64,000 bases of DNA from Clostridium sp. CAG:302 (GTDB lineage Bacteria > Bacillota_I > Bacilli_A > RF39 > UBA660): contig FR887371.1 of assembly GCA_000431795.1 (NCBI GenBank), positions 33,936-97,935 on the forward strand, written 5' to 3'. Of the stretch, positions 9,226 to 18,706 are shown piece by piece. Within the stretch, counting starts at the first letter, position 1. Every line of letters begins with the position of its first letter. The notes below the pieces were generated by a model. That model did not search any database, was not told the DNA's origin, and saw only the letters and a list, made by a program, of their open reading frames with translations. The position numbers and the translations under genes are program-made.

Positions 9226-10519
9226 TTCTTTTACCTCTTCTACTTTTATATATTTCACAAAAACTTAAAATACCAATACCAATAATTATATATCTTATAA
9301 AGAACATACTTATAGCATATCTACTAAAAGCAAATGTATAGGAATATATGGCTATTTGAGATCCATATGTTAATATTAAGAACAACCACTCTTTAATTCT
9401 CTTTTTATTTATAAAAATAAGTATTGAACTAATAACAAACAATATTATTTCAACTTTTCTTACTACATTTAATTGATTACCACTTATTCCCATAATAGTA
9501 TCCCAATAAAAGTAATTATCAAAATTTTGTAATGGTTTATAAATTAAATATGATTTAAGCATAGAGACCTTATCTTTATTCCACCATTCATGCATTCGAT
9601 ATTTTGCTTTCAAGCCGTCATATTCTAATGAATAATACTTTGTCATATAATCTTTTTTATTAGGGTTTTGTAAATAGTATTTCATTTCAGCAGGCATTTT
9701 TTCATCAACATTTTTCACATAATCTAATTCTTCATCTGTAGGATAACCACTTCCCTGATATGTTCCTAAAAGCAGTGGATTACCTGTACCATATGTTAAT
9801 GGAATAAAATGATTAAATATTTTATAGTTTCTATAAGTCCAAGGTATTAAACATAATAACAAAATAATTCCAGCAATTATACATTGCCTAATTAAAAGTT
9901 TAAAATTATATTTTTTTAATATTAAGAAAACAAACAGAAAAATAGGAAATATGCCTATAGTTGGACGTATAAATACTGCCAATATATAATAAATCACTAT
10001 TAAAATAAAATCTTTTTTGTTCGCCTTCATAGATAATTTTAATGTATGATATATAAGTAAAGAAAATAGTAAAATATATGGTGTTTCAGTTAAAATTAAA
10101 TTATCCATCCAAATATAATCAGCAGCAAGAAAAAACAAGCATGAAATAGCAGCAATATATTGATTAGAATATAATTTAATAGTTTTATAAACAATATAAA
10201 TCGTTAACAATCCCATAACCAGCCATAATATTTTAAGAGAAATTATAAGCTTCGAACCAACACCAAATATTAGTGCCATAAATGCAATCAAAAATGTCAT
10301 GCCTGGCATTATTTGTGCGGACAATACATCGTGCATTGTTATTTCACCAGTTTGTAAAAATACTATACCGCTTTTTATATAGTCAGCATCATCACTATTC
10401 AATGAATAATTAAATCCTAATTCTTTTAAAGCTAAAATATGTAAAATTAATGATATAATTAACACAACCAAAATACACCAATTATCTAAAAACAAAGACT
10501 TTATCTTATTTTTCTGCAT
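9194..10519 (-). CDS. GT-C-fold membrane glycosyltransferase (ArnT/PMT-like)
   Basis: 441 residues with about eleven hydrophobic helices. After helix 1 the first external loop reads SLNSDDADYIKSG, holding the acidic catalytic pair typical of PMT/ArnT-type enzymes. LTETPYILLFSLLIYH is the next conserved stretch. Such enzymes transfer a sugar from a polyprenyl-phosphate donor to an acceptor outside the membrane. Its end overlaps the start of the GT2 enzyme that would make the donor. The acceptor is unknown: polysaccharide side branch, teichoic acid or protein are all possible. Confidence 0.75.
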   Translation of the reverse strand: MQKNKIKSLFLDNWCILVVLIISLILHILALKELGFNYSLNSDDADYIKSGIVFLQTGEITMHDVLSAQIMPGMTFLIAFMALIFGVGSKLIISLKILWLVMGLLTIYIVYKTIKLYSNQYIAAISCLFFLAADYIWMDNLILTETPYILLFSLLIYHTLKLSMKANKKDFILIVIYYILAVFIRPTIGIFPIFLFVFLILKKYNFKLLIRQCIIAGIILLLCLIPWTYRNYKIFNHFIPLTYGTGNPLLLGTYQGSGYPTDEELDYVKNVDEKMPAEMKYYLQNPNKKDYMTKYYSLEYDGLKAKYRMHEWWNKDKVSMLKSYLIYKPLQNFDNYFYWDTIMGISGNQLNVVRKVEIILFVISSILIFINKKRIKEWLFLILTYGSQIAIYSYTFAFSRYAISMFFIRYIIIGIGILSFCEIYKSRRGKRNESVNDNSSI

Positions 10520-10526
10520 ATCTAAC

Positions 10527-11237
10527 TCACCTATACTTTTTTATTCTAAATAAAAATTTAACATTGCTATCATAAAATCTTTTTAATCTTTTTGGTTCTT
10601 TCATAATTCTGTATAACCATTCTAGATTTAATTTAATAAATATTTTAGGTGCCCTTTTTTTCATACCACTCATTACATCAAAAGAACCGCCAACACCAAC
10701 AAATATACCTTTTTTAAATCTATTTAAATGTTTATATATTAACATTTCTTGAAGCGGAATACCAAGTGCTACAAGAACTATATCAGGCTCAAGCTTTACA
10801 ATTTCATCAAATACCTTATCTTTATCAGCAACATACCCATTAGAAGTACCAACTAGTTTTAAATTAGGATATTGTTCTTTAATAACTATTTTCATTGAAT
10901 CAATAACTTCTTGCTTAGAACCAAATAAATAAATACTCTTTTTTTGTTCATTACCAAACTTTAATAATTCATTTGCAATATCTATTCCAGTAATTCTCTC
11001 TTCAATGTTATACCCAATCTTTTTACCAGCCTTCAATACACCTATACCATCTGGTACCATAACCGTTTCTTTATCTAATAACATTTTTCTTACATCTTCA
11101 TTTTTTTCACTAATCATAAATGTTTCAGGATTAGCGGTAATAACAAATGTTTTCTTATTATTTTTTAAATTATCACTTAAAATTTCATAAAAAGATTGTG
11201 CACTCTTTTTATATAATTTATCAAATAGTTTTCTCAT
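10527..11237 (-). CDS. tagA: WecG/TagA/CpsF-family glycosyltransferase (GT26)
   Basis: 236 residues. Visible GT26 features are NPETFMISEKNEDVRKML, VMVPDGIGVLKAGK (with the catalytic-region Asp), RITGIDI, the Rossmann-like FLFGSKQEVI and LVALGIPLQEMLI, and GVGGSFDVMSGMKKRAP near the C-terminus. TagA adds ManNAc to GlcNAc-PP-undecaprenol, and WecG adds ManNAcA. The presence of WecB and TagO in the same locus favours a ManNAc-GlcNAc linkage unit. The basic C-terminal tail fits membrane attachment. It is preceded by an extended -10 promoter (11266-11271). The exact donor sugar cannot be decided from sequence. Confidence 0.85.
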   Translation of the reverse strand: MRKLFDKLYKKSAQSFYEILSDNLKNNKKTFVITANPETFMISEKNEDVRKMLLDKETVMVPDGIGVLKAGKKIGYNIEERITGIDIANELLKFGNEQKKSIYLFGSKQEVIDSMKIVIKEQYPNLKLVGTSNGYVADKDKVFDEIVKLEPDIVLVALGIPLQEMLIYKHLNRFKKGIFVGVGGSFDVMSGMKKRAPKIFIKLNLEWLYRIMKEPKRLKRFYDSNVKFLFRIKKYR

Positions 11238-11265
11238 CTATTCACCTCTTAGTTCCTATAACAAT

Positions 11266-11294
11266 AGTATACCATTATTATATATTTTTTTTAA
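11266..11294 (-). promoter_or_regulatory. Possible internal promoter before tagA
   Basis: Minus strand TGGTATACT is an extended -10 element (TATACT at 11266-11271). The -35 box (TTAAAA) is weak. Confidence 0.4.
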
Positions 11295-11296
11295 TA

Positions 11297-14017
11297 TTAT
11301 TTTAGAATTTTTTCCCAAATATTAACTATTTTTTCTTTAGAAAATTCATTTGCTTTGTTTTTAGCCTCTATTCCCAATTCATTTCTTAGTTTAGAATCAT
11401 TAATTACTTTTTCGATTTTTTCTATATATTCTTCTTCATTTCTATTTTTAATAATATAACCATTTTTATTATTATCAATTATATCATTAACTCCACTAGC
11501 AATTTCATAAGCTATACAAGGTATACCATAACTCATAGCCTCTAAAAGTACCATTGGAAGTCCTTCTGTTTCAGAAGCCATTAAAAATAAACTAGATTTT
11601 AACATATATTCTTCAATTTCTTCTTTGTTTTTATAACCAGTAAGTATAATTCTATCATTCATATTTAAATCATTAATTAACTTATTAAGATTATTAAATT
11701 CTTTACCATCGCCAATGATATATAATTTCCAATCATTTTCTTTTATTTTAGAAAAAGCTTTAATAATATCATCATTTCTTTTACCGTAATCTAATCTGCT
11801 TATAGTTATAATATTCTTTTTATCTAGTTTACTTTGTTTACTAGGTATATAATATAACATATTAGGTACCAAAACTACTTTAGTATGTTTATTCTTAATT
11901 AAAAACTTTTTATAATCTTTTTCTAAAGTCTTAGTAAGAGCAAATAAAAAATCTATATTATAATATTTATTTTTTAATATATTAATATATCTTTTATTAT
12001 TATTATGATAATGATGTTCTTGTGCTATTTTAACTGAATTATCATTACCATATTTACTAAGTAAAGCACTAAAATCATATCTAGTGGAAACTATATATTT
12101 ACTATCACAATTTTTTATATAGTTAATTACTCTAATTTTCTTTTTCGTTAATATACTAACAGACCTTATACCCTCTTTTAATATATTAAATATTTTATGA
12201 TTATGAAAAGCATCTAAGAATTCTTCTTTATTTGGACCACCATCATATAAATATTTAACTTTAATTTTATCATTAAGTCTATTAGCTTGTGTCTTACTTA
12301 GTTTATAAAATGACATAATTTCAATATCGTAATCATCACATAAACTATTTGCAGTATTAATTGTAGCACTTTCTATACCACCATAACCTAGATGTAATAG
12401 CAAGAAACTTATTTTATTATCATTAATATTAATTTGATTTCGTTTTACTCCATTATATAGACCAACTAACAATAAAGACAAAATACAAGTGGTAAGAAAT
12501 ATTCCAAAAACATGACCAGCCAATATAGAAGATAAAATCATATAAGCAGAGGCAAGTAAAAATGAACAAGTAAATATATTAATTTTTTTCTTAAAATGTA
12601 TAAGTAATGAGACTAAACTAAATGCAAAAATAGCGACAAATGGTATTGTAACCAAAAACATGCCAATTTTTCCAAGCCAAACTTCTTGTCCAATAAAGTC
12701 TCTCTCTAGATATGGAAAATTAGAAGAATACCCTATTCCTAACCACTTATCTATTTTATCATCATGCTTATTTAATATATCCTCATACATACTCTTTTTA
12801 AATCCTCTATAATTAGTCAAAAAAGAAGTATCTTGTTTAATTGTATCAAACCAAAAATTGAAGTTCTCCTTAACTGGATAAAACTCAACATATGTCTCAG
12901 GAACACTAAACTTTTGAGGACATTTTTCAATACATAGTGATAAATACTCTTTTTCACTATTATCAATATTTTCTTTTTTTAATATAGCATCTAGAGATAA
13001 ATTATATTTATCACTTAACTCATCTATCAAATAATCACATTCTGAATTCACTGAAGGCACATCATTATCCGTATTATTATTTATATTAGTTATATATCCC
13101 TGCATTTTATATTTTACAGGTGAATAACTAAAAAGAAATAATATAAAGCAGAATTCTAATACAAAGAACAAACATCTTATTTTTAATACTTTTTTCTTGT
13201 TAAAAATATACTCTATCATTGCATAAACAAATATTGATAAAATAGAAAAAGTAATAGCAAAAAAGGCTGTCTTTGTAGATAACATTAATGCTGCAATTAA
13301 TTTAATTAAAAATGACAAATAATATTTGCAATCATTTTTTAATAATGTATAAAAAGCAGATATAAAAAGCAAAGATCCCAGTATAGCAGAGAGTTGATTA
13401 GTTGAATAAAATAATCCTTTTGATGTATATAAATCAACATCATTAATATTAATGCCATTAAACCAGCTAAATATATTACCTATTATAGTAACATTTCCTT
13501 CATAGTTAGAAGAATACCCAACATATGAAAACTTAAAAACATTGCTAATAACTATTATTAAACTAAATATTAAACTAATTTTTGATAAAGTACCCATTAT
13601 ATCTATCGTTTTAAGATTAGATTTCATGTATACAAACAAGACAATCAAAGGTAAAATATAAGCCCTAACAACATAATATAGTTCTACAATCGTTGATATA
13701 TTTTCATTAATATATATAAAATTTTCAAAGGATAAAATATGCAAAACATGAAGGAATATATATATTCCATAAACAATTATTATTGGAATTATTTTTTTAG
13801 AAAATATTTTTTTGTTTTCTTGTTTACTTTTAAAAAACAACAAGACAAACAAAATAAAAGTAAATAAAAAGTTAATCAATTCAACAAAGGAAAAACCAAA
13901 TAATTGAAATTTGTTACCTACTGTTGAACGATAAATATCCATGAATGGAAGTAAAAAACTAAGTAATAAAATATATTTATCATAATTTTTCTTTTTCATT
14001 CTTATCATCCCTAACAT
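11297..14017 (-). CDS. O-antigen-polymerase-like membrane domain fused to a GT4 glycosyltransferase
   Basis: 906 residues in two parts. Residues about 10-525 hold some 12 hydrophobic helices and a large external loop (about 305-445), as in Wzy/WaaL-type polymerases or ligases. Residues about 540-906 form a GT4 domain with HLGYGGIESATINTANSL, SRLDYGKRNDDIIKAF, the EX7E-type ETEGLPMVLLEAMSYG and GYKNKEEIEEYM. The ATG at 14017 overlaps the upstream stop; a later ATG at 13999 behind AGGG is also plausible. The fusion puts polymerisation outside the membrane and sugar transfer inside it on one chain. The reading frame is uninterrupted, so this is not a sequencing artefact of two genes joined by one missed stop, though a lost stop in evolution is possible. 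Confidence 0.8.
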   Translation of the reverse strand: MLGMIRMKKKNYDKYILLLSFLLPFMDIYRSTVGNKFQLFGFSFVELINFLFTFILFVLLFFKSKQENKKIFSKKIIPIIIVYGIYIFLHVLHILSFENFIYINENISTIVELYYVVRAYILPLIVLFVYMKSNLKTIDIMGTLSKISLIFSLIIVISNVFKFSYVGYSSNYEGNVTIIGNIFSWFNGININDVDLYTSKGLFYSTNQLSAILGSLLFISAFYTLLKNDCKYYLSFLIKLIAALMLSTKTAFFAITFSILSIFVYAMIEYIFNKKKVLKIRCLFFVLEFCFILFLFSYSPVKYKMQGYITNINNNTDNDVPSVNSECDYLIDELSDKYNLSLDAILKKENIDNSEKEYLSLCIEKCPQKFSVPETYVEFYPVKENFNFWFDTIKQDTSFLTNYRGFKKSMYEDILNKHDDKIDKWLGIGYSSNFPYLERDFIGQEVWLGKIGMFLVTIPFVAIFAFSLVSLLIHFKKKINIFTCSFLLASAYMILSSILAGHVFGIFLTTCILSLLLVGLYNGVKRNQININDNKISFLLLHLGYGGIESATINTANSLCDDYDIEIMSFYKLSKTQANRLNDKIKVKYLYDGGPNKEEFLDAFHNHKIFNILKEGIRSVSILTKKKIRVINYIKNCDSKYIVSTRYDFSALLSKYGNDNSVKIAQEHHYHNNNKRYINILKNKYYNIDFLFALTKTLEKDYKKFLIKNKHTKVVLVPNMLYYIPSKQSKLDKKNIITISRLDYGKRNDDIIKAFSKIKENDWKLYIIGDGKEFNNLNKLINDLNMNDRIILTGYKNKEEIEEYMLKSSLFLMASETEGLPMVLLEAMSYGIPCIAYEIASGVNDIIDNNKNGYIIKNRNEEEYIEKIEKVINDSKLRNELGIEAKNKANEFSKEKIVNIWEKILK

Positions 14018-14979
14018 TAATTCTTTTTTATTTTAAATATAAAATTAATAATACCATACTGCTTTTTTAATAACAACTTATATATAATTTTTCGATTTTT
14101 ATCCAATTGTGACAAATAACTATTACTTTTAAAATTTGGAAAATTATCATTCATATAACATAATAACTTATCAATAGTTTCTAATTTTATATTCTTATCT
14201 GCTTCAGATCTAATTATTCTAACAATAGCGGATATATATATATGATCAATAGCCAAAAACTCTATAATTTCCTTATTATCATCATACATAGAGCTTTTTA
14301 ATATACTATCAAAAGCTTCTAAAATCTCAAGATTTCTTAAAACATTAGAATTATTCATCGTTGATCCTTCTCTTATTAAATAATCATACAAAGGTTCATT
14401 TACATACCCAATCCTATTTGCCTTACATATTACATTAATAGAAAAATCAAAATCTTCATACCATACTTTACTTCTAAAAGATAGGTCATCAAGAATAGAT
14501 TTTTTATATATTTTATTCCATACTGCTTTTTTTCCCAACAAAGCATTAATTTTATTATCTTCATAATTAATATGTTCTAAATCTATTTTTTTATTTTTAT
14601 AATCTTCACTAACATTATAATTTCCACATATAACTATATCCAAATCATCATCTACAGCTTTTTTATATAGTTTTTCAAACATTTGAGGTTCAACAAAATC
14701 ATCTGAATCAACATAACCAATATACTTTCCATTAGCTTTTGATAATCCATAATTTCTTGCAGAGCCTTGTCCTCCATTTTCTGTTATATATGATTTTATA
14801 TTTTTATATTTCTTAGCATAATCATCAATGATTTTTTGACTATTATCTTTTGAGCCATCATTAACAACTATTATTTCAATATCTTTAAGTGTTTGTGAGA
14901 CCAAACTTTTTAAACATTTATCAATATATTTTTCCACTCCATACACAGGAACTATTACACTAACACTATATTTTATCAT
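14017..14979 (-). CDS. GT2 glycosyltransferase
   Basis: 320 residues, starting with SVSVIVPVYGVEKYIDKCL, the standard GT-A entry of EpsJ/WcaA-like enzymes. DGSKDNS and YVDSDDFVEP (the metal-binding DxD) follow. It transfers a nucleotide-activated sugar to a lipid-linked acceptor in the cytosol during repeat-unit assembly. It lies in the operon between a GT4 gene and the polymerase fusion with one-base overlaps. The sugar is not predictable. Confidence 0.9.
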   Translation of the reverse strand: MIKYSVSVIVPVYGVEKYIDKCLKSLVSQTLKDIEIIVVNDGSKDNSQKIIDDYAKKYKNIKSYITENGGQGSARNYGLSKANGKYIGYVDSDDFVEPQMFEKLYKKAVDDDLDIVICGNYNVSEDYKNKKIDLEHINYEDNKINALLGKKAVWNKIYKKSILDDLSFRSKVWYEDFDFSINVICKANRIGYVNEPLYDYLIREGSTMNNSNVLRNLEILEAFDSILKSSMYDDNKEIIEFLAIDHIYISAIVRIIRSEADKNIKLETIDKLLCYMNDNFPNFKSNSYLSQLDKNRKIIYKLLLKKQYGIINFIFKIKKN

Positions 14980-16085
14980 TATTTTTCATCTCCAATCATT
15001 TTTTCAATATTTTTTATTTGGCTTTCGATAGAAAAATTCTTTGAATAACAAATAGCTTCTCTGCTAAATTTATTATACAATTTAGTATCAGCCATCAATA
15101 ATTCTATTTTACTTACAAATTCTTCAATATTATTAGCTATAAATCCACATTGCTCATCATTAGATATTTCTAGTGCTCCACCAACATTTGTAGAAACAAA
15201 TGGTACACCTAAAGTAATAGCTTCCACAAATATTGTCGGAAAGCCTTCACTATAAGAGCAACCTATCACTATATGTGCATTCTTAATATATGGATATGGA
15301 TTTTTTTGATATCCAAGTATATCAATATATTTTTCAATTTTTAATTCAGAAATTCTCTTATTCATTTGCTCCAACAAATCACCTTTTCCAATAAATTGCA
15401 TTTTAAAATCATATCCAGCATCAACTAGTTTTTTAGCAACTTCAATTGCAAATAAAGGATTTTTATTGTTATCAAATCTATTGATAAATAAAATTGTCTT
15501 CTTTTTATTTTTCACTTCAAAACTTGTAGACTTATCTATTATATTTTGTATATTAAATCCATTGTTAATAAGAACTATTTTATTCTTATATTCGGGAAAA
15601 ACTTCTAATAGTGATTTCTTTGTATTATTAGAAATTGCTACAATTTTATTTACATTTTTAAAGCTTTTCTTTTGAGCAATATAATTTAGTTTATCATTAT
15701 TCAAATCATAAACATCACCATGAACCCAAGCATAAGTTTTACACTTTTTATCAAGTAAAAAGGTAGGAATTAAATAATTAAAAGATATTTGCATATCATA
15801 ATTATTTTTTATATATTTTTTCCTTAAATAATAAGGAAAAACATATAAAAGAATCTTATATAAAATTTTTTTTAAAATACTATCATTATCAGCATCAATT
15901 ATAGGTTCAAGTAAAGTTACATTATCATTAATTTCTTCATTATTAATATTAGTATGCCAATACTCAATAATATCAATATCATACCTATTTTTATCTAAAT
16001 TATTTACTATATTAGCAAGCACTCTTTCAGCACCACCTCCGTAAGTAAATGACCAAATTATAAATAATATCTTTTTCTTTTTCAT
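14979..16085 (-). CDS. GT4 glycosyltransferase
   Basis: About 368 residues starting MKKKKILFIIWSFTYGGGAERVLANI. The C-terminal Rossmann half shows FINRFDNNKNPLFAIEVA, LGYQKNPYPYIKNAH and the EX7E element SEGFPTIFVEAITLG. The ATG at 16085 is supported by AGGA eight bases upstream, whereas a TTG at 16109 lies before the ribosome site. It acts in the cytosol as a retaining glycosyltransferase of repeat-unit assembly. Donor and linkage are unknown. Confidence 0.9.
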   Translation of the reverse strand: MKKKKILFIIWSFTYGGGAERVLANIVNNLDKNRYDIDIIEYWHTNINNEEINDNVTLLEPIIDADNDSILKKILYKILLYVFPYYLRKKYIKNNYDMQISFNYLIPTFLLDKKCKTYAWVHGDVYDLNNDKLNYIAQKKSFKNVNKIVAISNNTKKSLLEVFPEYKNKIVLINNGFNIQNIIDKSTSFEVKNKKKTILFINRFDNNKNPLFAIEVAKKLVDAGYDFKMQFIGKGDLLEQMNKRISELKIEKYIDILGYQKNPYPYIKNAHIVIGCSYSEGFPTIFVEAITLGVPFVSTNVGGALEISNDEQCGFIANNIEEFVSKIELLMADTKLYNKFSREAICYSKNFSIESQIKNIEKMIGDEK

Positions 16086-16095
16086 TTTTAACATC

Positions 16096-17151
16096 CTATT
16101 CAAATTCAACTGTTTCCTTTACATCATTATTTATTTCATATGGAAAATCATATAAATAATCTTTTAATTTTTCTTCAATAATTCTACTCTCTTCCAGATA
16201 CTCTTTTTTTCTAAACAATTGTGTGTTCTTAATTGATATATCAGGATTAAATCTTGATTTTTTATTTACATGATCTTTCTCAGTAAAGCCCAAAAATTTT
16301 GTTATTTCTTTTACTTTATTTTCATAATCATAAATTAGATCTTCAAACTTTACTCTATACACCTTATTTGAATTGCATTTTTTTTCACTTTCACGCATTT
16401 TTTTATAAAAATCACAAAATTCATTCACTTCTAATGGAAAAGGTACACATAATTGTCTTGCTTGCCATATATACTTATTAATAATAAATACATCTCTAGG
16501 ATCTCTTTCAACTACTATTACTCTTAATTTATCATCAAAATAATTATTTACTCTAAATAAATTAAATGGTAATAGGAATTGATCTAATATAATATTTTCT
16601 TTACCTTTAGCTATTTCTTTAATTATCTTATATATATATTCATTTGAATACTTATAAAATTCTTTATCTTTAATATATGAAATTCTCATTCCATCGGAAT
16701 ATTTAAGTACTTTATTAAATCTAATCTTATTCAAAGTAAACATTTTTAGTGGCTTTCTAATCAACAATTTAATAAACATTTTTGCATTAACTTCTTCATG
16801 CATATACCAATATCCAGAATAATTAAATTGTTGAATATTTTTTATAAAATCATCAGTTATTTTCATAAAGTTAGGACTAATAATTTTTTTATAATTTCCT
16901 ACCCACCAATATTTTTTATCGTATAATTTCTTCATTTGTAGTTCAAAACTTCTTATAGCCTCATCACTTCTAATTGCATTATTACCTATTAATAATTTAT
17001 CTTCTAAGTCGAAAAGTCCATTCGGACAATGTAATAATACATATTCATAACTCTTATATTCATTTTGACAATCCTTAAACTCTGCAACTAAATCCGTAAT
17101 AGCAGAACTTCCACTTCCCATATAGCCAGTAGGAACTATGATTCTTTTCAT
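16096..17151 (-). CDS. PAPS-dependent sulfotransferase-like protein
   Basis: 351 residues. The N-terminus IIVPTGYMGSGSSAITDLV has the glycine/serine-rich 5'-phosphosulfate loop at residues 11-17. VVERDPRDVFIINKYIW near residue 226 is the 3'-phosphate-binding RDPRD motif of carbohydrate sulfotransferases. KENIILDQFLLPFN lies between them. Such enzymes move sulfate from PAPS to a sugar hydroxyl or amine. The start overlaps the stop of the flippase gene in an ATGA junction, so the two are translationally coupled. No PAPS-making genes are in the window. A degenerate family member using another donor is possible. Confidence 0.75.
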   Translation of the reverse strand: MKRIIVPTGYMGSGSSAITDLVAEFKDCQNEYKSYEYVLLHCPNGLFDLEDKLLIGNNAIRSDEAIRSFELQMKKLYDKKYWWVGNYKKIISPNFMKITDDFIKNIQQFNYSGYWYMHEEVNAKMFIKLLIRKPLKMFTLNKIRFNKVLKYSDGMRISYIKDKEFYKYSNEYIYKIIKEIAKGKENIILDQFLLPFNLFRVNNYFDDKLRVIVVERDPRDVFIINKYIWQARQLCVPFPLEVNEFCDFYKKMRESEKKCNSNKVYRVKFEDLIYDYENKVKEITKFLGFTEKDHVNKKSRFNPDISIKNTQLFRKKEYLEESRIIEEKLKDYLYDFPYEINNDVKETVEFE

Positions 17152-18611
17152 TTTTTATCACCTTTTCCAATCTTAAATTTAAACTTACTTAAAATAAATA
17201 TTAAATTATTATCTTTTGTCAATAACAAAACGCCAAAATATAAAATGATACAAGCGGCCACAATCAAGCAAAGATTTACAACAAAGCTCAAATTAAAAGT
17301 TCTGATTATTAATGAAAGTGGTATAAAAAGTATACCTATTATCAAATAAAGTAAATTTCTTTTTGTAAATATTTCTACATTTAAATTCATTTTTTTTCTT
17401 GCGTAAATATAATGACAAATGAATACAATAATTTCTGAAATACCTGTAGTTATCATTGCAGTTGAAGGATTCAAAATATCAAAAAAGACTAATAAATAAT
17501 TCATAATCAAATTCAATGCTCCACAGCTAAGTGAAACTTTTAATATTCTATCCTCTCTATCATTTGGATACATAACCAAATTATTCATAACTGATTCTAG
17601 ACTAACAAATATCCTAACCATACTTGCAATCATAAGAGGAATAACCGCTGTAACATATTTTTCTCCTGCATATAATGCAATAATTTCTTTAGCAAGAACA
17701 AATATACCAAAACACATTGGAACTATTATAAATAATAATGAAGAAATAGAATTATTTAATTTCTCTTCATACTTCTCCTTACCTTCATTTCTTAAAATAT
17801 ATGACATTCTGGGAATTGATACAAATATTATAGAATAAGGAATAGAAGCTAATGTAGACACAACATAATAAGGAATATAATATAGTGTAACAGAAACATC
17901 ATCAACATATTTTCCAAGCATAACTTTATCAAGCTGACTATATAATAAATCAAGGTTAGAAATAATTAAAACCGCTATTAATGGTTTAATATATTTTTTA
18001 AGTTTAAATTCCGAAAAATCAAATTTAATTTTTTTCTTTGAATATATAAAACTAATTATATTATTTAATAATATAGTTAAGCAAACTATTATCGCATATA
18101 AAATAACATCATCAGGCTTTCTTACAAATAATAATAAAGCAATAAAATAAATAATCTTAACAATAACAGATTTTATAGTAATAAATTTATAATTTTCTAA
18201 AGCCTCATTAACAAATTCTACATAAAACACATTAGCAACTATTTGTATTATCATTATCATATATAATGATGTTGCTATCCCACTCGAAGAGAATATAACA
18301 TAAAGTAAATATATAATTAATACTAATATATTAGAAAAAAGAGAAATCAAAAACAAATTACTAAAAAGTTTAGAAGTAGCTTTTTTATCATTCCTAATTC
18401 TACTAATTTCTCTAACTCCATAATTATAAACTCCAAAAGAGGCAAATGCTAAAAAAATCTGAAACTCAGATAATACTCTATTATAAGTTCCATATAAATT
18501 AACATCTAACAATCTTACAATGTAAGGGCCTATTATTATAGGAATAACTATATTTACCAAACTAAGTATAGATTTATAAATTGTATTTTTAAATAAAGTA
18601 TTTTTCTTCAT
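17148..18611 (-). CDS. wzx: Wzx-type polysaccharide flippase
   Basis: About 487 residues with 12-14 hydrophobic helices of the MOP/MATE exporter superfamily. The N-terminus YKSILSLVNIVIPIIIGPYIVRLLDVN is typical of RfbX/Wzx proteins. It would flip the undecaprenyl-linked repeat unit to the outer face. The ATG at 18611 is preferred to a GTG three codons upstream. It is the first of two Wzx-like proteins in the locus; the other is at 25501-27012. The substrate is unknown. Confidence 0.9.
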   Translation of the reverse strand: MKKNTLFKNTIYKSILSLVNIVIPIIIGPYIVRLLDVNLYGTYNRVLSEFQIFLAFASFGVYNYGVREISRIRNDKKATSKLFSNLFLISLFSNILVLIIYLLYVIFSSSGIATSLYMIMIIQIVANVFYVEFVNEALENYKFITIKSVIVKIIYFIALLLFVRKPDDVILYAIIVCLTILLNNIISFIYSKKKIKFDFSEFKLKKYIKPLIAVLIISNLDLLYSQLDKVMLGKYVDDVSVTLYYIPYYVVSTLASIPYSIIFVSIPRMSYILRNEGKEKYEEKLNNSISSLLFIIVPMCFGIFVLAKEIIALYAGEKYVTAVIPLMIASMVRIFVSLESVMNNLVMYPNDREDRILKVSLSCGALNLIMNYLLVFFDILNPSTAMITTGISEIIVFICHYIYARKKMNLNVEIFTKRNLLYLIIGILFIPLSLIIRTFNLSFVVNLCLIVAACIILYFGVLLLTKDNNLIFILSKFKFKIGKGDKK

Positions 18612-18675
18612 CTTAGGCACCAGCTTTCTATTAAATTATACTATAAAAAGCCATTATTATCAAGGTAATAGAAAA

Positions 18676-18706
18676 AAGAATATCATATTTTACAAATAAT
18701 ATTCTT
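18676..18706 (-). terminator. Terminator behind the nucleotidyltransferase-aminotransferase gene
   Basis: Minus strand AAGAATAT and ATATTCTT (8-base stem, 15-base loop with more internal pairing) are followed by TTTT, overlapping the end of the gene. Confidence 0.6.
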
